Position numbers and translations under genes: made by a program
Shown: positions 28,419-35,194 of the stretch, piece after piece
Position numbering within the stretch: position 1 is the stretch's first letter
How the letters are laid out: each line of letters begins with the position of its first letter
Assembly (NCBI GenBank): GCA_015712185.1
Contig: JADDYF010000109.1
Coordinates: 1 to 35,194 of the forward strand
DNA from: Bacteroidales bacterium
Lineage (GTDB): Bacteria; Bacteroidota; Bacteroidia; Bacteroidales; VadinHA17
DNA length: 35,194 nt
Direction of reading: 5' to 3'
The notes under the pieces: generated by a model
Databases searched by the model: none
The model's input: the letters and a program-made list of their open reading frames with translations, nothing else
Told to the model about the DNA's origin: nothing

Positions 28419-29666
28419 ATGAGCTATAGTAATAAAATCAAGGATATCTACCTGCATCAGCTGGAAGAAATCAGGAATGCCGGGATATACAAAGAAGAAA
28501 GATTTATTCATTCTTCACAGGCCGCTGATATTGAGGTAGAATTTCCTGAGGGAGCCGGTTTAAAAAATGTCATTAATATGTGCTCCAATAATTATCTCGG
28601 ATTATCGAGCCACCCGGATGTACTGAATGCTGCGCATGAAGGCCTTGAAAAAAGAGGTTATGGTATGTCCTCCGTACGTTTTATATGCGGTACACAGGAT
28701 ATTCACCGGGAACTTGAAAACAGGGTTACGGAGTTTCTTGGTACTGAAGACACTATACTATTTCCTTCGTGTATGGATGCCAATGCAGGTGTTTTTGAAG
28801 CAATACTGACAAGTGAAGATATAATGATCTCTGACAGGCTGGTTCATGCTTCAATAATTGACGGTATGAGATTATGCAGTGCACAGCACGATACATTCAA
28901 GCATTCAAATATAGAACACCTTGAAGAAAAACTCCAGCTCCATGCCGACAAGAGAATCAAACTTGTAATTACTGATGGAGTTTTTTCAATGGATGGTGAT
29001 CTGGCAAAGCTTGATGAAATGGTGAACCTTTGTGAAAAATATGATGCAATGATACTTGTGGATGATTCACACTCATCAGGATTCATAGGCAGAACAGGAC
29101 GCGGGACACATGAACATTTTAATGTTATAGGAAAAATCGATATTATCACAACAACATTCGGTAAGGCGCTCGGCGGAGCTTCCGGAGGATGTGTGTCAGG
29201 AAGGAAAGAAATAATCCAAATGTGCAGACAAAGAGCACGCCCATACCTTTTTTCCAACACTATATCTCCTGTAATTATATCAGGTGTTTTGAAAGTGTTT
29301 GACATACTTTCATCCAGCACCGAACGGCGCGACAAGCTTGAAAAAAATGCAGCATGGTGGAGAAAAGGATTGACAGATGCGGGATTTATAGTGAAGGAGG
29401 GTAATAGTCCAATTGTACCTGTTATGCTGTTTAATGCAAAACTTTCACAGGATTTCTCGAAAGACCTTTATAATGAGGGAATATATGCAATCGGGTTCTT
29501 CTTCCCAGTTGTTCCGAACGGCCAGGCAAGGATAAGAACCCAAATTTCTGCCGGACATGAGATACATCACCTCGAAAAAGCATTGACTGCATTCATTAAA
29601 GTTGGGGAAAAATATGGTATCCTTGGACTTACAAAAGAAAAAATTGTGGAGAAATATGGTCCTTGA
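28419..29666 (+). CDS. Alpha-oxoamine synthase, divergent KBL paralogue
   Basis: NNYLGLSSHPDV, GYGMSSVRFICGTQDIHRELE, HASIIDG, LVDDSHSSGFIGRTGRG, TTTFGKALGGASGG (PLP Lys); starts 8 bp after the ACP stop. Confidence 0.92.
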   Translation: MSYSNKIKDIYLHQLEEIRNAGIYKEERFIHSSQAADIEVEFPEGAGLKNVINMCSNNYLGLSSHPDVLNAAHEGLEKRGYGMSSVRFICGTQDIHRELENRVTEFLGTEDTILFPSCMDANAGVFEAILTSEDIMISDRLVHASIIDGMRLCSAQHDTFKHSNIEHLEEKLQLHADKRIKLVITDGVFSMDGDLAKLDEMVNLCEKYDAMILVDDSHSSGFIGRTGRGTHEHFNVIGKIDIITTTFGKALGGASGGCVSGRKEIIQMCRQRARPYLFSNTISPVIISGVLKVFDILSSSTERRDKLEKNAAWWRKGLTDAGFIVKEGNSPIVPVMLFNAKLSQDFSKDLYNEGIYAIGFFFPVVPNGQARIRTQISAGHEIHHLEKALTAFIKVGEKYGILGLTKEKIVEKYGP

Positions 29667-29730
29667 TCAGTAATAATTTTCGTCAAACAGATGATTATCA
29701 TCATATTTTGATAGTTTAAGAACCTTCTAT

Positions 29731-29753
29731 TTTGCATTTTCTTTTAATGCAAA
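29731..29753 (+). other. 8-bp-arm inverted repeat just upstream of kbl
   Basis: TTTGCATT-TTCTTTT-AATGCAAA, ending 9 bp before the kbl ATG at 29763. Confidence 0.6.
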
Positions 29754-29762
29754 GACATCTTT

Positions 29763-30953
29763 ATGTATACAACCTTTAAGGAATATCTTGCAAACCAGAT
29801 TAAAGAGATAAAGGAAGCAGGACTATACAAATCAGAAAGAATAATTGTATCACCGCAGGGCGCTGAAATTGTTCTCGATACAGGTCAGAAAGTGCTGAAT
29901 TTCTGCGCCAATAATTATCTTGGTCTATCAAACAATCCTGAACTGATTGAAGCTGCAAAAGCTTCTCTCAATGATCACGGTTACGGGATGTCGTCGGTCC
30001 GGTTTATATGCGGGACAACCGATCTTCATAAAAAACTTGAAAGAAAAATTGCAGGATTCTTCCGTACTGAAGATACCATACTGTACGCTGCATGCTTCGA
30101 TGCCAACGGCGGAGTTTTCGAGCCTTTACTGACAAGCGAAGACGCAATAATCTCCGATGCACTGAACCATGCATCAATTATCGACGGAGTGAGGTTGTGC
30201 AAAGCCCAGCGGTACAGGTACGAAAATGCTGATATGGAAGACCTCGAGAATCAGCTTCAGCTTGCACAGGAACAGCGCTTCCGTTTAATCGTCACCGACG
30301 GGGTCTTCTCCATGGATGGGAATGTCGCACCTCTTCATAAAATTGTGGAGCTGGCAAACCAGTACAATGCTATGGTGATGGTAGATGAATCACATTCCGC
30401 CGGTGTAGTGGGTGAAACCGGAAGAGGAGTTACCGAACTTTTTAACCTCATGGGCCAGGTTGAAATAATAACAGGCACACTTGGAAAAGCATTTGGCGGA
30501 GCAATAGGCGGTTTTACTACAGGGAAGAAGGAAATCATCGATCTGCTGCGTCAGCGATCAAGGCCGTACCTCTTTTCGAATTCAATACCTCCGCTGGTTG
30601 CCGCTGCAGGAATAAAAATGCTGGATATGATGACTGAAAACAATGTGCTGCAGGACAAGCTTCACAGAAATGCCGAGTACTTTATAAGCCGTATGACCAA
30701 CCTGGGATTTGACATAAAGCCGACAAAATCTGCTATATGTGCCGTAATGTTATACGATGCCAAACTCTCCCAGGAGTTTGCTGCCAGGTTGCTGAAAGAA
30801 GGTATTTATGTCATAGGGTTTTATTATCCGGTTGTCCCGAAAGACCTTGCAAGAATCCGTGTCCAACTTTCAGCCGCTCACGAAAAAGAGCATCTTGACA
30901 GAGCAATCATTGCTTTCGGGAAGATTGGGAAAGAACTGGGTGTTATCAAATAA
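29763..30953 (+). CDS. kbl: Glycine C-acetyltransferase (2-amino-3-ketobutyrate CoA ligase)
   Basis: Canonical KBL blocks: LNFCANNYLGL, CFDANGGVFEPLL, SDALNHASIIDGVRLCKAQRYRY, ITGTLGKAFGGAIGG, LRQRSRPYLFSNS. Confidence 0.96.
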   Translation: MYTTFKEYLANQIKEIKEAGLYKSERIIVSPQGAEIVLDTGQKVLNFCANNYLGLSNNPELIEAAKASLNDHGYGMSSVRFICGTTDLHKKLERKIAGFFRTEDTILYAACFDANGGVFEPLLTSEDAIISDALNHASIIDGVRLCKAQRYRYENADMEDLENQLQLAQEQRFRLIVTDGVFSMDGNVAPLHKIVELANQYNAMVMVDESHSAGVVGETGRGVTELFNLMGQVEIITGTLGKAFGGAIGGFTTGKKEIIDLLRQRSRPYLFSNSIPPLVAAAGIKMLDMMTENNVLQDKLHRNAEYFISRMTNLGFDIKPTKSAICAVMLYDAKLSQEFAARLLKEGIYVIGFYYPVVPKDLARIRVQLSAAHEKEHLDRAIIAFGKIGKELGVIK

Positions 30954-30996
30954 AACAGCAGTTAATATTGAACCTGCCAAAGCTATCTGTCCAGGT

Positions 30997-31881
30997 ATGA
31001 ACAAGTTGATATTCAATCTATACACCATTGGTGTTCCGAAACCGATAAGGACTGCTGTTCTGAAAAAAAATCTGCGCAGAAAAATACTTGAGTATTATTC
31101 TGCACTTCCTGAAGAAGAGATTAATTATGAACAGAGAGAATTGCTTGAATTTCTTGGTAATAACCCTCTTACAATTTTCCCGTATCATTTTCATTACAAA
31201 TATGATCCTGGGAAAATCGAGGTTCTCCATGATCCGTTGACAGGACTATATTATGTTTTTCAGGATGGCAAAAAGCTCTTTTTCAAAAAGCAATGGTCAA
31301 AAAAAAGGATCAGAAAAGCATACGCAGAACTTTCGAGGGAACAGGATCCGGAAAGTCCGCACAGATATCTTTCAGAAACATTCAGTACCGGACAATATGA
31401 TGTAATTGCAGATATTGGTGCCGCTGAGGGAAATTTCCCATTATCGGTAATTGAAAACATCCGGAAACTTTATCTGGTGGAATACAACAGCGATTGGAAC
31501 AGGGCCCTTGAGGCTACTTATGCACCATGGAAAGATAAAGTGGAAATAATAAACAAGATTGTCTCGGATATTGATGATGATAATCATATAAGTCTCGATA
31601 CGTTAATAAAGACCAGGCCGGATATCACATTCCTGAAGATAGATGTGGACGGGAATGAAAGCAAGGTTCTTGAAGGAGCCAAAAAGCTTCTTTCAGGCAG
31701 TTCGCGGTTAAAAATAGTATTGTGCACATACCATAAAGGAGATGATGAAGAGGAATTCACTTCACTGCTGGTAAGTAACGGCTTCAGCGTTTCTCCATCA
31801 AAAGGGTATATGATTCACTACTATGACAAAATGATTAAAGTACCCTGGCTGAGAAGAGGACTTATCAGGGCATCTCGATGA
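30997..31881 (+). CDS. FkbM-like SAM-dependent methyltransferase (start likely 30997 rather than 30832)
   Basis: VIADIGAAEGNFPLSVIENIRKLYLVEYN; ISLDTLIKTRPDITFLKIDVDGNESKVLEGAKKLL; IVLCTYHKGDDEEEF. Confidence 0.8.
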   Translation: MNKLIFNLYTIGVPKPIRTAVLKKNLRRKILEYYSALPEEEINYEQRELLEFLGNNPLTIFPYHFHYKYDPGKIEVLHDPLTGLYYVFQDGKKLFFKKQWSKKRIRKAYAELSREQDPESPHRYLSETFSTGQYDVIADIGAAEGNFPLSVIENIRKLYLVEYNSDWNRALEATYAPWKDKVEIINKIVSDIDDDNHISLDTLIKTRPDITFLKIDVDGNESKVLEGAKKLLSGSSRLKIVLCTYHKGDDEEEFTSLLVSNGFSVSPSKGYMIHYYDKMIKVPWLRRGLIRASR

Positions 31882-31885
31882 AATA

Positions 31886-31908
31886 AAAAGGGTACTGAAA
31901 CAGTACCC
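31886..31908 (-). terminator. Rho-independent terminator for nrdJ
   Basis: GGGTACTG-AAA-CAGTACCC perfect 8-bp stem (31890-31908); on the minus strand followed by TTTTTATTTC. Confidence 0.85.
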
Positions 31909-31955
31909 TCCCGATTAATGATGACCACACAATGCGGAGACCCGCTCCGGAAAAC

Positions 31956-34565
31956 CTATCCGCATTTTGATGATCCACAATCCTTACAGATAAGACAGCC
32001 CTCCTCGTAAACAAGGTTTTCAGACCCGCATTCAGTGCATCTTCCTTTAGCCTTGGTACCATTGGGGATGTATTTTTTCAATGCCCTTTCCACACCATTC
32101 TTCCAGTTGTTGATCGACTCACTGTTGAGGTTAAGTGATGACACAAGATTAACAACATCCGCAATCGGCATTTCATACCTCAGCACACCTGAGATCAGCT
32201 TTGCATAATTCCAGAATTCGGGCTTGAACATATGGGAGAGGCCTCCTATGGTCTTCTTGTAACCATATTTGTCGGTATATTGAAAATCATACCGTGTCTT
32301 CCCGTCTTCTTCCTTTACCTTGATTATCTTCCCTTTGACAATGCTTTTCGGTATGGGAAATATCTCTTCATCAGCCAAACCGGTAAATATTTCATATGGT
32401 CTGCTCTCTTTCAGTCCAACGAATGCCACCCATTTTTCTTCATTAATATTAAATTTGATGACATCACAGTCGAGAACCTTTGGCCGTTTTGGACGTTCAG
32501 AACGTATCTCCTGCTTTCCCGAAATAAGTACTCCGTTCCTTGATCCGTCGCGATAGACTGTTGCTCCTTTGCATCCCGATTTCCATGCGGTAAGATAAAG
32601 TTCACTCACAAGGTCTTCCTTTACATCAGCCGGAAGGTTTATGGTAACGCTTATTGAATGGTCAACCCATTTCTGAATTGCGCCCTGCATCCTGACCTTG
32701 GCGATCCAGTCGACATCGTTGGCTGTTGCTTTATAATATGGTGATTTTGCTACTATCGTTTCAATCTCTTCATCCCTCATCCTTGTGACCTCATCAGGAT
32801 CATACCCGTTAAGCTTAAGCCAGTCGACGAACTTATGATGAAATACATTAAATTCTTCCCATGAATCTCCCACTTCATCCTGGAAGGTAACCCTGACATC
32901 TTTATCATTGGGATTGACTTTTCGCCGGCGTTTGTAAAATGCAGAAAAGATTGGTTCTATTCCTGAAGTTGTCTGGGTCATAAGGCTGGTTGTACCTGTT
33001 GGTGCAATTGTAAGCAGGGCAATATTTCTCCTTCCGAATTTCACCATGTTGTTATACATAACTGGGTCGGCTTCCTTCATTCTCAGGATGAACGGATTAT
33101 CCTTTTCGCGGTCAGCATCATAGATCACAAAAGGTCCTCTTTCCTTCGCCAGATATGTTGATGACTTATAAGCCTCGAGAGCAAGAGTCTTATGAACTTC
33201 GACTGAAAAATCAATAGCATTATCGCTTCCGTATCTCAGGCCAAGAGCTGCAAGCATATCTCCTTCCGCCGTAATGCCTATTCCTGTCCTCCTTCCCTCC
33301 TCTGATTTTTTCCTTATGTTCTTCCACAGATTCCTTTCAACTCTCTTTAGTTCGTCATTTTCGGGATCGTTATCAATTTTGGACAGGATCACATCTATCT
33401 TTTCAAGCTCCAGGTCAATTATATCATCCATCATTCTCTGGGCAAGTCCGACATGTTCCTTGAAGAGCTCAAAATCAAATCTGGCTTTTTCTGTAAACGG
33501 ATCCCTGACATAGCTGTAAAGATTTATTGCCAGAAGCCTGCAACTGTCGTAAGGGCAAAGCGGGATCTCACCGCACGGATTTGTTGAGATAGTGGTAAAA
33601 CCCAAGTCTGCATAGCAGTCGGGAACACTCTCCTTTATTATTGTATCCCAGAAAAGCACTCCGGGTTCAGCTGATTTCCAAGCATTATGGACTATCTTGC
33701 TCCACAGCTGGATGGCGTCGATATCATTAACAAATTGCGGATTATCGGAGCTGATCGGATACTGCTGGCGGAAGGTTGTTTTCTCCTCAACAGCCTTCAT
33801 GAATTCATCTGTGATCTTCACAGAGACATTAGCTCCGGTCACCTTTCCGGATTCAAGTTTTGCATCGATGAATTTTCCGGAATCGGGATGTTTGATTGAG
33901 ATTGAAAGCATCAGTGCTCCCCGCCTGCCATCCTGTGCAACTTCACGTGTTGAATTCGAATACCTTTCCATGAACGGGACCACTCCGGTAGAGGTAAGAG
34001 CACTGTTCAGCACGGGTGTTCCCTGGGGCCGGATATGTGACAGATCGTGTCCGACTCCGCCACGGCGTTTCATCAACTGGACCTGCTCCTGGTCAATCTT
34101 CATTATCCCGCCATATGAATCGGATGACCCGTCATTACCAATGACAAAACAATTGGACAATGAGGCTATCTGGTAGTCATTTCCAATGCCTGTCATCGGT
34201 CCACCCTGAGGAACGATATACCTGAAATCCTTAAGCACGTTGTATATCAGTGCTTCGGGGAGGGGATTTTTATATCTGATCTCAACCCTGTGAATCTCTC
34301 TGGCCAGCCTGCGGTGCATATCATCAGGTGCCTTCTCATACAGATTACCGAATGAATCCTTCAGTGCATACTTATTTGCCCATACCCTCGCAGCCAGCTC
34401 ATCTCCCTTGAAATATTGGATGCTGGCCTCCACCGCTTCGTCATGAGAATAAACAGTCCTGATGTTTTCCTTACCGGCACCTTTTTTCTGAACGTCGTGA
34501 GTTAATTGTTCATCTGCTTTTTTCTCAGATGCAATAGCTGATTCCCGGACAAAAAGCTCTCCCAT
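31956..34565 (-). CDS. nrdJ: Vitamin B12-dependent (class II) ribonucleoside-diphosphate reductase
   Basis: SLSNCFVIGNDGSSDSYGGIMKIDQEQVQLMKRRGGVGHDLSHIRPQG; TNPCGEIPLCPYDSCRL; LLTIAPTGTTSLM; TSCPD-like segment; C-terminal CTECGSENLVYEEGCLICKDCG. Confidence 0.95.
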   Translation of the reverse strand: MGELFVRESAIASEKKADEQLTHDVQKKGAGKENIRTVYSHDEAVEASIQYFKGDELAARVWANKYALKDSFGNLYEKAPDDMHRRLAREIHRVEIRYKNPLPEALIYNVLKDFRYIVPQGGPMTGIGNDYQIASLSNCFVIGNDGSSDSYGGIMKIDQEQVQLMKRRGGVGHDLSHIRPQGTPVLNSALTSTGVVPFMERYSNSTREVAQDGRRGALMLSISIKHPDSGKFIDAKLESGKVTGANVSVKITDEFMKAVEEKTTFRQQYPISSDNPQFVNDIDAIQLWSKIVHNAWKSAEPGVLFWDTIIKESVPDCYADLGFTTISTNPCGEIPLCPYDSCRLLAINLYSYVRDPFTEKARFDFELFKEHVGLAQRMMDDIIDLELEKIDVILSKIDNDPENDELKRVERNLWKNIRKKSEEGRRTGIGITAEGDMLAALGLRYGSDNAIDFSVEVHKTLALEAYKSSTYLAKERGPFVIYDADREKDNPFILRMKEADPVMYNNMVKFGRRNIALLTIAPTGTTSLMTQTTSGIEPIFSAFYKRRRKVNPNDKDVRVTFQDEVGDSWEEFNVFHHKFVDWLKLNGYDPDEVTRMRDEEIETIVAKSPYYKATANDVDWIAKVRMQGAIQKWVDHSISVTINLPADVKEDLVSELYLTAWKSGCKGATVYRDGSRNGVLISGKQEIRSERPKRPKVLDCDVIKFNINEEKWVAFVGLKESRPYEIFTGLADEEIFPIPKSIVKGKIIKVKEEDGKTRYDFQYTDKYGYKKTIGGLSHMFKPEFWNYAKLISGVLRYEMPIADVVNLVSSLNLNSESINNWKNGVERALKKYIPNGTKAKGRCTECGSENLVYEEGCLICKDCGSSKCG

Positions 34566-34850
34566 GATTAATAGATAATTCTGTTATTCCCTGATTTAAT
34601 TGAGATTATACGGCCACCGATATGTAAAGCGGGTAGATGCTAAATTATGCAAGCAAATTTCTCAATGCAAGACAATATTTTTAAGTTTATTAACATTTGC
34701 CAATAGAGTTATTAACCGCGTGTTTTGCCTTGATTCCCTGCTTATTACAAGTTTGACCGAATATTGCTTGTTATGAAAGAAGAGCAAAGTGTTTAATATC
34801 TAGAGTATTAATGCTGTTAACATACTTACTTCAAAAAAATGTTTAACCAG

Positions 34851-34889
34851 AATAAAAAAGGGTACAGTTCCCTGCACCCTTTAATTTTT
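34851..34889 (-). terminator. Terminator hairpin downstream of the TonB-receptor gene
   Basis: Minus strand AAAGGGTGCAG-GGAA-CTGTACCCTTT (one G.U pair) followed by TTTATT; stem 34857-34882. Confidence 0.8.
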
Positions 34890-34903
34890 GGAAGCTGACT
34901 TTT

Positions 34904-35194
34904 TCAGAAAATAAGCCTGACACCAAGAAGGCATCCCCATGTGCTTGAAGTGCTGATGCTTTTTGAAAGTTTTGTTTTTGATTCAAAATCAGCTAGTGAA
35001 GTGGCATTCAGCCTGTATACCGGTTCGGCATTGGCTGTACCTCTGGTAACAACAGTAAGCGGGCGGACATTCTCATAGCTGGCGAGCGGATTATAGGTAT
35101 ATGTACCCCATGAATCGTTGAGCAGGTTCCCGATATTCAGGAAATCGAGACTGAACTGAAGCGTATATCTCCGGTCAGAGCCGAAGTTCGAAAA
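34904..35194 (-). CDS. C-terminal 97 codons of a TonB-dependent/outer-membrane receptor, truncated by the window edge (absent from the ORF track)
   Basis: Minus-strand translation FSNFGSDRRYTLQFSLDFLNIGNLLNDSWGTYTYNPLASYENVRPLTVVTRG...TWGCLLGVRLIF*: terminal Phe and LDFLNIGNLLN motif typical of Bacteroidota TonB-receptor barrels. Confidence 0.85.
   Translation of the reverse strand, partial: FSNFGSDRRYTLQFSLDFLNIGNLLNDSWGTYTYNPLASYENVRPLTVVTRGTANAEPVYRLNATSLADFESKTKLSKSISTSSTWGCLLGVRLIF

Noticed and set aside
30832-30996. N-terminal extension of the FkbM-like ORF overlapping kbl
   Set aside because: Extension lies in an alternate frame of the conserved kbl C-terminus; ATG at 30997 gives a sensible start after kbl.
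34566-34850. Possible cobalamin riboswitch or NrdR boxes upstream of B12-dependent nrdJ
   Set aside because: Looked for a B12-box-like conserved core on the minus strand and for paired NrdR-like boxes; nothing convincing was seen by eye. A covariance-model search would be decisive.
1-35194. CRISPR arrays, tRNA/rRNA genes, transposases, phage genes
   Set aside because: None seen; the only short tandem array (11565-11640) has no spacers.

Overview
The window is a chromosomal segment from a Bacteroidota (Bacteroidales-like) genome; this placement is inferred from family content (hybrid two-component system, TonB-receptor C-terminus, TAnnTTTG-like promoter candidates). It is mostly ordinary genes: 3' part of carB, an orphan hybrid two-component system (HTCS), a coiled-coil/OmpA pair, a MarR-TolC-MFP-RND efflux operon, TerB-like protein, EEP-family protein, GT39-like transferase, M1 peptidase, a predicted exported O-methyltransferase, APC permease, TcdA-like E1 enzyme, TatD, gltX, a threonine-degradation region (tdh...kbl), an FkbM-like methyltransferase, class II (B12-dependent) ribonucleotide reductase, and the last 97 codons of a TonB-dependent receptor. 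The most unusual part is 25232-30953: between tdh and a canonical kbl lie an acetyl-CoA-synthetase-like enzyme, a stand-alone acyl carrier protein and a second, divergent KBL/alpha-oxoamine synthase. This suggests an ACP-dependent aminoketone pathway linked to threonine/glycine metabolism (hypothesis only). Other structure includes two palindromic candidate MarR operators, an 8-bp tandem repeat filling the MFP-RND gap, a truncated duplicate of a coiled-coil gene abutting a CCACGGAG repeat element that also occurs beyond the other end of the HTCS gene, and related terminator hairpins on either side of nrdJ. No CRISPR, tRNA, rRNA or transposase was seen.
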